Assembly (NCBI GenBank): GCA_964304625.1
Contig: OZ199840.1
Location: 7,378,001 to 7,442,000, forward strand
Length of the DNA stretch: 64,000 bases
Source: Kudoa neothunni
Taxonomy: Eukaryota > Cnidaria
Reading direction: 5' to 3'
The position numbers and the translations under genes are program-made. Of this stretch, positions 37,167 through 49,256 are shown piece after piece. The notes beneath the pieces are model-generated. The model was not told the origin of the DNA. It saw nothing but the letters and a program-made list of their open reading frames with translations, and searched no databases. Position 1 is the stretch's first letter, and each line of letters opens with the position of its first letter.

Positions 37167-37679
37167 TAAATGGATAATTCTAAATAAATTCTTAAAATAT
37201 ACTAAATTTTTAATATTTTGATAACTAGTGAAATTTTATTGGCATTTTAACCTTTTCAACATAATTTTTTATTTCAGTGCTGTTTGAAACGTGTTCGACG
37301 AATTTTCATTGTTTTTAAGTTTTACTAAATTATTTTAGAGTTAAAATTAGCTTTTAGGAGGAAGAATAAAAGTTCCAATTATTTATTCATAATATTTATT
37401 TATTTCATAAAACAATGGACAAGAAATAGTATAACTGACCATTCAACAATAAATGATTACGAAAACCAAAAAATTGGAGACATTTAATATTCCTTGTTAA
37501 AGCAGGTATTGTAGGTTCATATAAACCTTAAATCATCCAATTTTTGTTAATCGAATTCCGATCAAAGCTGGCACATATTTTCTTATTGAAATAATAATAA
37601 TTTGAGAAAAATACAATCAAGAGATCAATAAATATAAAAATATTCACAGCTAAGACTATTTTAATATTTTAATTTTGAC
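37167..37679. other. Convergent 3' region, tetraspanin and SNAPC3
   Basis: Non-coding, AT-rich; it would hold both 3' UTRs. Nothing else seen. Confidence 0.4.
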
Positions 37680-39299
37680 TCAATTTTTTATAGAATAATA
37701 CAGAAAGTGACCGATAACATTTCGAAAATCATCAATATGTAGTCTGTTAAAACAATCGCCACACAACTGGAATGGATCATCAAGCGCCATCAAATCTTGG
37801 CGCGTGGCACATCTAAATACTATTCAGTATAATAATCCACAATAAATAATTACACAGCCAATCGTTGTTTACAAATATTGCAAAATTTTAGCACCGGTTT
37901 GGACACATAAGTAAAGTAATTATTAAGGCGTTCAATTGTGCGGTTGTACGATGAAGAATAGGAATTCAAATGCCTCTCCCACAATTTGGGAATTCTTAAT
38001 TGATTCAAAATAATTAAGCATTCACTATACCACGCTACCTTATATCCTTAAAAACAATAACATGCTCACAAGTGTAGAAATGGCTGAACAGATAGGGCAC
38101 TCCAAGTGCAATAGTAAGACTATCCAAAGTGACATCCTTCATGTGTTGGTATTTGATTCCATTCATATGAATAGGATATTTTCTAGGGTTTTCCAAGTAG
38201 AACTGAACAATCTTTCTTTAATGTGGAAAAAATAAATCCATTAACTGATATGAGGTTGCATAAAAACATACTCTCCATAGCTTGGATTTTCACGAATAAT
38301 GGAATTGTGTTCATAGACAGTCCCATTTATTAGAAACAAACAGTTTGGAAATTCGTCCTAACAGCATGAATTGAGTTCAACAGAAAGAAAAAAATTATGA
38401 GAGTTTAAATTCTTACCTTAAATGTGTGGTCGGTAGACATATTTTGACATTTAGGATCTTGACCATAAGGATTTTGTAAAGTCAATGGGCAACAAATAAT
38501 GTCTTTCAGGTCCTCAAGTCTCTAACGACAAATAACATATGAGTCGAAAATAGATTATATTTGTTTTACAGTTTTAGAACTGACCATAACTTCAGTTAGG
38601 ACGGATTTCTATACTCACAACATAAAAAAACAGAGCGAACATAAAAGAGTGATTTACCTTTTCATCAGATTTTCGAATTGACATCAACAGGTATACATCC
38701 GAACCTATGGTAATGATACGAATTTAGATACATTTTTTATGAACAAGTTTAAAACTTTGAACATTTACCGAATTCTTTATTCATAACAACATTGGGCTCA
38801 CAAGTGGGTCCGGTTTCTATAATATCCGAAGGGTTTTTGGTTGATGAAATAAATTGACGAGAATATATTAAAGTTGACTGGTAGATGAATGCATCCCTCT
38901 TAGAATCGTGAGAATTGACTCGTCTAACATATAGTTTATTGGAAGTTGTAGAAAATATTTCAGCTACTGAATTGTATCCAACGGAACATCACTAACATCG
39001 TCTTTGGAAAAAGAAAAGAATTCTGTCTCGTTTTTGTAACTGAACTAATAAAAAATAATGCAAGTAATTATATTCTACGTTACATTGATGAGTTCAGGAT
39101 CGCATAAACTCTTAAGGACATCCAGCTTTTCTGGGGTGATATCCAAAAAAGCGCACATTTTTGATTCGTCTTCGACCATTTTCGGCGTTATATCTGGCAA
39201 AAATTGAGCAGATGAAATTAGAAGTTTTTTCCTAGTGTCGGATATGTTATAATGCTGAGATTTGTAGAAGAAAAAAGCGCTATTAGTGGCAGAAATCAT
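37680..39299 (-). CDS. SNAPC3: snRNA-activating protein complex subunit 3 (SNAP50)
   Basis: DNA-binding subunit of the complex that recognises snRNA promoters (U1-U6) for RNA polymerases II and III. ATG at 39299 (MISATNSAFFFYKSQ...), first exon to 39084. Further exons run down to a TGA at 37680-37682. Recognisable parts: FPNCLFLINGTVYEHN (about 38290-38350), matching the FEGTFYND block; HMKDVTLDSLTIALGVPYLF...CEHVIVFK (about 38040-38140), matching the LGYPYLY...CEHL core; and the C-terminal zinc region, FCNICKQRLA (about 37840-37900) then PFQLCGDCFNRLHID (about 37730-37790), giving the CxxC...CxxCFRxLH pattern. Exons are joined by short introns. The N-terminal third is poorly conserved and its assignment rests on position. 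No break noted. Confidence 0.85.
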
Positions 39300-41548
39300 T
39301 TTAAGTTGCGTGCGCACCAAATGGATTGAAAATTTTGTCGAAAAATCGATTTAAATTCTGAGAAATTAAATTTACTATAACACGGAAATAATAATTAATT
39401 ACAAAAAATCCTCGTGTCCGTGGGGTGTTCTTTCCACGTCTTACCGCCGATAAATGAAGCACTCCCAACAATTGATTTCTAACATTCAATTAGCATTTTT
39501 CTCTTATTTAAATTAAAAATAATTATTACTTAATCAATCGATAAAACCTAATTTTAATAGAACATTAAAGCTTGGATTAATCGTACAGTGGATCAAAGAG
39601 GATTAATGCAATTACACGAATTTTCTAGAGAAATATAATTTAAATTAACAAACGTTCTTAAAAATAATTGTTCTGTGTATTCATTAATAAATCAATAAAT
39701 TTTGGAATAATAAAGGTGAAAATTAGTAAATCTAATAAATGTTTTTTATTAAAAAGAAGAGAAAGAAATTTTTCTAAAAATATTTTGTAATTACGTTAAC
39801 TGACTATAAAATTTACGTATTCTTTAATTCTTTAATACATTTTTCATTTTATATTGTTATCATTTCGCATATTACTATTGAGTAACTACTGGAGGATTTT
39901 TTCAGTTATAAATATGTGATACATTATCCCATTATAATATTGTAATTTTAAAATAGACTCTAATATTTATAACGAATAATTTGTTTCTTAGTTTATAAAA
40001 TTTTTGGATAAATTTATTTTATGTAAATAACAAATATTCTTTAATATCAGAAAAATTTGCTTTGTGTTTTTGAATATTTTTTGAATAGTTAAGTTGTTAG
40101 TTAAAAATCTTCATCAGTAAATAGTATAAGTTAAATGCTTAAACGTATATTAAAAAAAACTTGTCTTACTTTAGTCTTGAATAATTAGCATTTGGATAAA
40201 TTTATAAATTATTAATTATTGTAACTCTAGCTTAAAAATTTGTTTGCCACCGATTCTTCATTCGAAAACAATTTCGTAAATATTCGAGTTAATTTATATA
40301 CATTGCTGATCGATACTGCAATAGATAACTTATTATTATAACTGTGTAAAACAGGTAAGGGGGAATAAAGAGGCGACGTGAATGCTAAATCGCCTATTAC
40401 AGTACTTTAATTACAAGTTAAGATCTTAAAATATTAAATCGTAAAAACTTACTTAAATGCAAAGAATTAAATAACTATATATAATTTCGTTTAGTCGTAT
40501 AAGACTGTCCACTCTAGTACATGATTGAATTTGATACGTTCTTTAAATTTAAAATATGACAAAATATTACTGCGGATAGCTGTAGATCAAAAGATGAGCC
40601 GTCCATGTGACACTCAAAAATCCTCATGTTTTGTGTAACTCTATTCAAAAGTTGTTTTTTTGAAACCAGAGAATAAACAAAATAAGTTTATTTATAATTA
40701 TAAAATGTTCCAACGAATAATATGTCTACCAACATCCTCGACGGCACACACACACACACAAAAGCCACTCTTCCTTAAGCTAATTCAGGATATACACTTT
40801 GACGATTAATCCGCTGAAGTTCCCTAGACGGCGAATAGATGCTATGTGGGTGTGGGATTTTTACTTCGACTCTAGGGGGTTGAAGTTCAAATCTAGGCTC
40901 GATCACTTCAGATATTACTGCGCTACCGTTAATTATTCCATGATGGAAGCTATAATTGAAGTGTACCATCAATGTTGTGTGAGACGCATCTGCACTTATG
41001 CTATATTTATTTCAGTCCAGTTGGAAGATCAGATTTGATGTTCAAATGATCCAGAGCGTATTAATTAATAAAGAGCTTGCAATTCCACAGAGTAAGTGTC
41101 ATCAAATTAGAGGGAAGTGTGTAGAGTTTAGATATGGACGTTATTGGCCGGAACAAGGATGTTTAGGAGATTAAATACTCATCTACAACAGAATAATAAG
41201 ACGAGTTAAAATATCACATGTTGTGTCAACACTTTAATACATCTTGCTAAAACTTCAGAGCCCTATAAGCTGCTCCACGGGCTTTACTAAGTAAACGAAA
41301 AGTTTGTATCTAATAAAATTCATATCCAAATTATCGAATGAATGTAAAAAAATAGTTTATTAGTTAATCGACTTTTATTCTCTAGGGGATTTTGATTTTT
41401 GAATCCTCGCGGGTAAAACCGATTATGGAAAAATGGGTTCAAAATTATGATTTTTGGATGCCACATCAGAAATTCAACATTTATTATGACATATTTTATA
41501 AAAAGTTTATTTTATCAATATTTTCAATTTTATGAAAGTTTTACTAAA
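39300..41548. other. Intergenic, AT-rich with one GC-richer patch
   Basis: Mostly low-GC sequence without genes that I recognise. A GC-richer patch at about 40790-41040 has short ORFs on both strands but no family match; it could be an old short repeat. Confidence 0.4.
40745..40761. repeat. (CA)n microsatellite
   Basis: About eight CA dinucleotides in a row. Confidence 0.8.
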
Positions 41549-41550
41549 TA

Positions 41551-43612
41551 CAGTAGGTGACCGTTAATTCGTAGGACCGATAATTCGCAACTTTCCTTAA
41601 AACTTTGTCCAGTCGGTTAAATTTGTCAAATAACGTTTATTATGAGTTGTTAATTAAATATACGAGTTATTTTTTTATTTTGTCAAATAAAAAGTTTTAA
41701 AAGTGTGTATTAACCGATAAATCGTGGTGATTAATAATTTGTACTAATTCGTTGCACGTTTTGGTAAAAAATGACCGACAATTCGTAATTATTTCTAAAT
41801 GCCCGAAAAAAGAATTCACAAATTCAGAACGCTTCAAGAGAAATATGACATAATTAAATATTGTGATAGTTTGCCGCCCTTAAATAGAAAGACGGAAACT
41901 ATTAAACACTTCAAAATAGGTTATATTTCAACATTAAATTGCACTTTAGAAAAAAGGGCTAAAATTACACAAGCATTTGAGAATCAATTGCTTCCATCCC
42001 AACGAAGATCAATGCGGAAAGGAAAAGATGAAGAAGCCTATCAACGTGTTTATGAGTGATTCATTTGGATGAGGTCGAAAAGTATCGAATTATCGTCCAT
42101 CGAAATAATTAATAAAAGAAATGAGATCGGTGCTTCTGATGACGATTTCAAAAATGTTAGCTACGGATGGTTTCGCGGCTTTAAAAATAGATTCAATTAA
42201 AAAAAGTCAGCTTTCATGGCGATGCTAACATGGTACCCATAGGATTCATCACAGAATGGAAGACTCAACTTAAAATTCTTGAAAATTATAGAGGATCAAA
42301 TATACAATGTCGACGAGACCGCGCTGTTCTACCAATCAACGCCTCCTAAGTTTTTCCTAAAAATGGTTATTTTTGTTTCGATTAGATATTTTTACACACA
42401 TTAAATGAAGAATTTTTTGTTAATAGTATTACTTCCACAACATGATTATTTTGTGGGCGCCAAATGAGTACTTTATTATTTTTTCGTTATGATCGAAATT
42501 ATACAATATTCTACGATTAATTATTTTTGCTTAAGTGTTTATCTATATTATTATGGGAAAAAGTTACGTTTCTGCTACTGAAAATAATGTCTTGTGGTAA
42601 AAAGTCAAAAAAAGGATTACATTACTACTTGGAGTCTCAATGAATGGTGAAAAGCTAGACCCCTTAGTGATAGGTCATCATGCCCGACCTAGATTCTTTA
42701 AAAGTATAAATACTACTTCAGTTCCCTATGAGTACAACACGAAAGGCTTGATGACAGCAAGCATTTTTAGAAATTATCCGTTAAAACTTAACAGTATTTT
42801 CAGAAGTAGAAACAAAAAAATTGTTCTTTTTATGAACAATGCAAGTTGCCATCAACACATGGAACTCTCCAACGTTCAAATAGTATATTTTCCCAAAAAC
42901 ACCACATCGGTCCTACAACCAATGGATCAAGGTGTTATTCGTTCATTTAAGGCAACGTACCGGAAAAACTTAACGAGGCGACACACGCTTCGTGCAGAAA
43001 TTGGACTGGATATAAAACCTCTAGATTTATGGGAAGCAATGACTCTTATTAAGGATACTTGGAATTCAATATTTCCTGAAACAATTATTAATTGTTTTTC
43101 TAAAACTGGTTTCAGCTTAAAAACATCCGTAAATGAACCAGAAAATTCCAATAAAATTTTATCTGCAGATAGTTCCACATCTCTAGAAGAAGTCGATGAA
43201 TTAGGTATCGAAGGAAGTTTATTTCCCGTATGTGATAATTTAGAGAACATCTCATACGAGGAAATCGTTAGCGAGCCTGAAAAGGTAGAGGAGGCACCTG
43301 TGGAGTCTAAATTCACTTCTATAGATGCTCTAATTTTTGTAGAAAATTTGAAAATATTTTTCAAAGGTGCTGGTTACTCTTTAGGTGATGAATTAGCTAA
43401 ATTAGAATCATATGTGTATGAGTATATTGAAAAAACTCAAATACAATCAAAAATAACAGATTATTTTAGAATGCATTAAAAATTAAATAATAAAATCAAA
43501 ATTTTCATGTTTTTCATGCGCGCGCAAACCCATTACGAATTAGGCGTCACTGACGTATAATTCGTAATTTTCTCCATCTCCGAGGGGATTACGAATTAGT
43601 GGTCACCGACTG
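41551..43612 (+). mobile_element. Tigger/pogo DNA transposon with clear ends
   Basis: Terminal inverted repeats of about 29 bp: left CAGTAGGTGACCGTTAATTC from 41551, right end (complement) CAGTCGGTGACCACTAATTC ending 43612, flanked by TA on both sides. Transposase on the plus strand: 41799-42059 is the N-terminal HTH part, then a broken CENP-B-type region (SYGWFRGFKNR near 42160), then NVDETALFYQ with the first catalytic Asp near 42310. An open 279-codon C-terminal part at 42640-43479 follows (LLGVSMNGEKLDPLVIG...VLQPMDQGVIRSFKA). The second catalytic position reads MNNASCH, with Asn instead of the usual Asp. There is at least one break before 42640 and one after the HTH. About 250 bp between the first Asp block and 42600 does not read as transposase. 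Confidence 0.88.
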
Positions 43613-43614
43613 TA

Positions 43615-44142
43615 ATGACTCTGCAAACCACCTCTTAATTCCAACATATTAAACACATTTGTAAGTCCTAATTATGAACTTCCATCATGTTGATGATTAT
43701 TTCATCATCACGTTAAAATACAAAGTAGACTGTCACGAGCACTTCACTGAATCTGTTAAATCATCAATTTTAAATTATTGATATTTATTGCGATTATTGT
43801 ATAGCGGAATCTATTTCGAAGGATATCTATGTTAAGTTTGCTTGATCGAATAATTGCCAACCACTAGATCTAGTCCCATTCAGCTAATTCATGTTTCCGT
43901 AACTTTAAATAAAAAGAATAGTCGTGATTAAAATATATGTACAAACTGAGGTAGTTCGCTTGGTTTTATGTTAATTTGGATGTTTTTCGAGTGCATTGGA
44001 GAATATGGTGATACAAGGTTTTAGCGTGAATACATAGAAAATATAAAACACTTGTGATTAAATGTCATAATAACATTATTATCACCATGGAAACCTGCAA
44101 ATAACCTTAATTATTTATTGTTTTCTTACGAATCTATGAAAG
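43615..44142. other. Upstream of the coiled-coil gene
   Basis: Non-coding as far as I can see; earlier exons of the next gene could lie here but none was identified. Confidence 0.35.
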
Positions 44143-46019
44143 GAATGTGCGCCGGCTCCAAGAGAACAATTGTAGGATAATTTTTGAGCCGAATCTCCAA
44201 AGTGGCGGTGCTGGACAATTAGGCAATCGACAAATTTCCATCGATACAACGCAACCAATGGACGATTTATTCAGTTTAATGGAGAAAAAGATGGAAGAAC
44301 TCCACCATAGTCACGCTCAAATTATCTCCTTGATGGAAACATTCAAAAACAGTATGAACCAAAAGGAGACTGTTTACAGAAATAAATTTGAAGAGCTAAA
44401 GACACTGTTCGATATATTCAAACAATACAAAAACATAACATCCAGCAACAATAAAGATGATATTAGAGAGGTGACTTCCAAATTTTCAAATACATCACTT
44501 CACGAGGTTGGTCTCATTGAACAGTTGTCAATGGAAAAATCTAAAGACTGTTGCCCACCATCAACCTCTGCGGCTTCAAATCAAAGTTTCATTTCAACTT
44601 CATTAGTTAGTCAAATATCAGAGCATTTTTCCAGAAATCCAACGCTTGCCGAAAGCCCTAAGTTAGTTGATGAAAGTTTCTATTCTACTGATAGACACAA
44701 CGCGGTGAGAAACACGTCTTCACCGATGTTTTCTAACAGCATAAGCAGCAATAATTATAAGGAGAATTATTTGAAATACACCGATAGTGTTCCATTTGAT
44801 ACGTCAAAATCTCGGGCGAATTCTAGAGTCGTTGTTGATCAGCCAATCTACGAAGGTTTTGTTACGCCGGTAAAACCATCATTCAAAATGGATACTAAGA
44901 AAGATGAAAGAAATTCTTCCAATGAGCCAATTAATACGAAATCATGTACTGTGGCCACTATTGGTAGTGGTGGAATTTCAAGTGAAAATCTATCGGATAG
45001 TTCCTGCATGGAGACGGATGATTCTTTTGGATCGACACCATCATCCGTCTATTCGTCAAGGCGTTTCTACGATAAAGCGAATTCTTATTCATTCATCAGT
45101 CCACTGAGTAGTGTAAGAAGCAGTAGGGCAGCCTTTAGCACCCTTCATTATTTCGAATCTAACCTCGTGATTGATGACACAAATAATTGTTTGGCTATTA
45201 GAAAACCCTCTAAATTTTCTGGAGATTTGGAGCAAGTTGTGGTAGAAAAACTCATCAATGTAAAAGAATCTGCTCGTGGATTGTCTATATTTTATGTGAT
45301 TTCTATTAAGCATTGGAAGCCGAAACATGTACTTCAATTAAGAGCTCGGTTTGATAGCTATTTCTGCCGTCGTTTATACAACTCACAACGTGTCTGCGAA
45401 ATAAGGAAAATTATTAAAGTGATGACTCTGTTAGTTTGTATACAATTCACACAATTTTTAGGAATGCGAACGTATTCACCGTACAATTGGTGACACACCA
45501 AATCACGAGGGACAATCTGCTTGCTAAAGCTATCGCGGCAGACGTATTTTAGCTTTAAAATTTTGTAAATTGTCTATATTAATTTCTTAGATTAAGTTGC
45601 ATAAAGACATAGTTCATAATATATTTTTTGAAACCACGCTCAACTCTAAATTAGTTATGATAAATGAAGTAGATTTGATGTGATGTCCTAGGTTTGTTTC
45701 ATTCATTGTTAGGTTCTAGAAAAAGTGGAAAGACCCGCCAACCATTCTCGAGCCCCTCGAAGGTAGTATATTACGTTGATTGAATAATTTTTTTAATTAA
45801 TTCTCTAGACAAAAATATATCCCACTAAATAGAAATAATCAAAAGTCTATCGCACAAAATTGTCCTTCTTCCCCTCTCAACCAATCCAACTCTTCCTTTC
45901 TTATCAACGCAATAAATAAATCTTCCGATCATCCTAATAGTTCCAGTTGTATATATACTGAGAGTTTGTCCCAAAAGAGTAATAAATTTTTCAACCACTT
46001 CTCAAAATCTTCGCGTTAA
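44143..46019 (+). CDS. Unrecognised coiled-coil, Ser-rich protein
   Basis: Not recognised. Long open exon 44143-45418, preceded by a possible splice acceptor at 44141-44142; the first in-frame ATG is 44258 (MDDLFSLMEKKMEELHHSH). The N-terminus reads as a coiled coil of about 55 residues. It is followed by about 250 residues rich in Ser, Asn and Thr with SP sites (likely disordered), then a conserved-looking basic segment (WKPKHVLQLRARFDSYF). Further exons chain in phase: 45462-45543 (ECERIHRTIGD...), 45713-45762 (VLEKVERPANHS...) and 45809-46019 (a Ser/Asn-rich tail ending HFSKSSR, TAA). Intron 45419-45461 is only 43 nt. The 82-nt exon carries one base too many to join both neighbours. A 51-nt in-frame stretch at 45260-45310 has GT-AG ends and could be a further intron. 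The overall style suggests a cytoskeletal or regulatory protein; this is a guess. Confidence 0.6.
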
Positions 46020-46202
46020 CTTCATCGACTCGAGTGCCTCATTATACGTCGACTGGCGCTTTATGTGTGGAATTTGTAATGATATTTATTTTGATTTTTG
46101 ATACGTTTTATTTGTAAAACATTTTTTTGTTTTTTTGGCTGGAAAAATCGTTTTATTTTAATCTTTTCTATCAAAATGAGTTCAATTAGGACGACACAAT
46201 AT

Positions 46203-47066
46203 CTACATCCGGAGTGCACAAACTCAGGCCCGCGTGAACTCTAATAAAGTTCAGACTAATGGTTTACTTTTAGATTAAGTGAAAAAAGCATTCGATTATT
46301 TAACTTCGATTGAAGTTTCTCAGTATTGAATATATCGAGAAAACCTAATGAAGCTACTACTAAAATGTATCTGAGTTTTTTATTATATGCAAACCATTAA
46401 GAACGAAACATCAAAAAATCTCTCTAAATAGGCAAAAAGATTTATTGCTATTAGCCATTCCACCATGTGATATGGAAAAAACGTTTTTTTTTGCCAAGTT
46501 CATGTATCAATTTTAATTATTTCTTCTTGAATGTGTTTAGAGGAGAAGAAAATCATACAGATATTAGACGGATTTATGATTTAAAAATTCTCTTGACAGT
46601 GCTGATCCGAAGTTTAAGTTCAGTTAAAATTAGGTTAATAATTAAAACACGTTTTATAAACGATGCGAAATAATAATAAGGTATTTATATTGTGCTAAAA
46701 AATCTAACTTTTCGAAAAGTTTCTGTAAGAGAAATAATACTTAAAATAAACTTTGACTCAAAGCATATCTCATATTTAATTCAGCTTATTTTTATTTTAT
46801 TTCAAAGCTAAAGTGACTGATATTTGAAAAAAAATATTGTTTAATTCAACAGGGGACGAATATTATTTGTTTGTTGTCATTCGTTATTCAATTTAAAACC
46901 TCTAGTAAACTTATTATTTATGAATTATTTTGAATATTGCGTTTCGAAATTAGTAAATTACCCAAAGTTTGAACTATAATCTTATTTATAAATTTTCTGG
47001 CCATTGGAAGTTTTCGAAGATTAAAATTTGGCCCGAGGCTCCAAAAGTTAGTACACCATTGGCCTA
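46203..47066. mobile_element. Short hAT-like non-autonomous element
   Basis: The left end (GGAGTGCACAAACTCAGGCC near 46210) and the complement of the right end (TGGTGTACTAACTTTTGGAG near 47060) resemble the GTGCNCAAACT...GGCCCG termini of hAT relatives. No transposase text lies between. A related end occurs at 54585-54660. Target duplications not established. Confidence 0.35.
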
Positions 47067-47299
47067 CATTCATCGTATGTACCGTTAAATTTTGAAGTTA
47101 AAATACATCTTAGAAGAAATGTGTTATAATAAAAATCAAGTTTTTGAGTCATAATTAAGAAGAAAGTATTTTTAATATTGCAAAAACGGACAAATGGTCA
47201 TAATATATGTATTGAAGAGTGGAATCTTCCAATGAATACACCGAGTTCATACGCGACCAGAGATAAATCTTAAACATTAATCTTCCGCGTGCTTCAAAG

Positions 47300-49021
47300 T
47301 CGACTATACACTTGCTGCTTTTTTGGGTCTAATGGACCCCATTTTTTTATTTCAATTTTCAATTTGAATATTTTTTTAAAACTTAATCACGTAAAAATAA
47401 AAGAATTCTATAGACAAAATCGCATAATAATGGCAAACAACATGGGCGGTGAAGTTATCCGATATCGTCCGAACAATGTTAAGGACTATATATTCTTGTT
47501 ATATAAATTTTTACAAAATATTATTTAACATGAACTTTCGAAGATATTTAAAATAATGTGTTATAAATTATCGTATATAATTAATTAGTTTAAAACTTTA
47601 CGGCACAGCAAAATAGTTATCAACAAAATGGACTAAAAAGGTCTTCAATGACCAACTTAAACGCATATATCAATGTAAAAGTTAAGTTTCGTTTTCTTTG
47701 ATCTTCCCTATTAATACCTGTGAGTTAAAGGGAATGGTAGTATCATTATTTATATCTGATCGAAATAAAATCGATGCTCTGCCTCTAATTAAAAATTTAT
47801 TATATACGTCAAAACAGAAATCTCATTCCGCAAACATATGAAAATTATAATGTAATCTAGACATTTATTTATATCCAATGAACTGTTAAAACAAGCACGT
47901 TCGGAATGCTCTTCGCAGCAATGCTTCTTACATACAACACATGCATTGTCTTACGATCGCTGTTTCTGGGGCTTACAGCACATTGTTTGCGAGATTTTTT
48001 GGAACGATATCGGAGCTATTTGGATTTCCAGCTCTTGATTTAGTGACAAATTTAGCGCCAAAGAACTGCTGAAGGAACGGAACATGCTAGCGAGATTCTC
48101 TAAAAATTAGGCTCTTGATTTCTCCATCATTGAATATGCTATTGTATAAGCAAAACGCGTTTAAGAGTTTTATGTCGATATTATAAAAAATAACTGCTGA
48201 CCTGCGTACGTAATATTTTTTTAAGCTTGTGGAAATGAAAATTCGATCAATCGTATCAATAGTTCATTTAATTATGTTATAATAATTGATGCAATCTGGC
48301 TTCTTATTTTCATCGTTCAATACATCTGTATAAGCGGTTGAATTGGCTAAAATTAAAAAATCCTTATTATTTAAGGGACTTAAGAGGCTAGAATTTTCTT
48401 TTCATTAAACAGAAAAAATGTGCTAAATAACTCCCTTGTTTTATTTTTTTTCATTATGCGCGGAACATTCCTCTTATTAGCTCTAAGTGTTCTAACCATG
48501 GTAAAACCATTTTCAATAACTGAAAGCTCTTTGAAGCAATGAATATAATAATGAGAGTCAAACATATTAGCATTACACGCAACATTTCGGAGAAAATAGC
48601 CAACCAAAAATATCTCAAAAAATCCGTTATATGAAAGACTCTCTGAGCTGAAACATTCGTAAGACCAGAGGCCTTACTTAAGAGTTTTCTTTTAGTACTT
48701 TGGAGGTTCTTAAGGCTTCTACAGCCCAGATAAGGTCATTGTGATCATATTCAAATAAATCAGTGACAGAATCAATCAAATCAGAGGAATCAAACGATTT
48801 CACTGAAATCAGAATCATAATCGGCGTAATATATTTCATTGAAGGCCTCTATTAAGACATATTTTCCGTAATATGCGGGTTCGTGTGTAATCGTATAAAC
48901 GCGCTGAAAAGTATATCTCATTTTTCTCTTTATTTCGTCAATAGATTTTGCTAATATTCTCAATCCCATTTTATTATAATTGTGGAGTCTATTAAACCTC
49001 AAAAGCACCAAGTGTATAGTT
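47300..49021 (-). mobile_element. piggyBac-like transposon, degraded
   Basis: The left end carries CTATACACTTGCTGCTTTT then GGGTCTAATGGACCCC (47304-47340). The complement of 48985-49021 reads CTATACACTTGGTGCTTTT then a decayed GGTTTAATAGACTCC, giving inverted ends. Transposase on the minus strand: 48790-49011 is the acidic N-terminal part (YYADYDSDFSE), 48380-48607 is the catalytic-domain segment (DSHYYIHCFKELS...VRTLRANKRNVPRIM), and about 47880-48000 is the C-terminal Cys-rich finger in broken frames. Several frame breaks; inactive. No flanking TTAA pair was confirmed. Confidence 0.7.
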
Positions 49022-49139
49022 TTTATTCATTAGTGATAATTCATAACTTATTTGGCAGGCATAAAATGTAGGAAATTTTGATAAAAATAAATCGAGTTAT
49101 AGAAATTTTAGATAATTGGAAGGAGGCAACAACTAATCT

Positions 49140-49175
49140 CTAATATGGTTTGGAGTTTAATAGACCCCAAAAGCA
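49140..49175. repeat. Extra copy of the piggyBac terminal motif
   Basis: GGAGTTTAATAGACCCCAAA near 49153, followed by AGCAC, is a third copy of the terminal motif, just outside the element that ends at 49021. It may be the true outer end or part of a second insertion. Confidence 0.5.
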
Positions 49176-49256
49176 CTCGTAAGGTTCAAATAGAAACAAA
49201 AACGAGCATTCAAATACAATAAAAAATTCTAAATCTATGGTATATGCATGTCCATT

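Noticed and set aside
40840-40930. Possible tRNA or tRNA-derived SINE (AGTTCAAATCT resembles a B box)
   Set aside because: No acceptor stem pairing or convincing A box at the right distance.
42927-43364. 145-codon minus-strand ORF
   Set aside because: Antisense shadow of the Tigger transposase.
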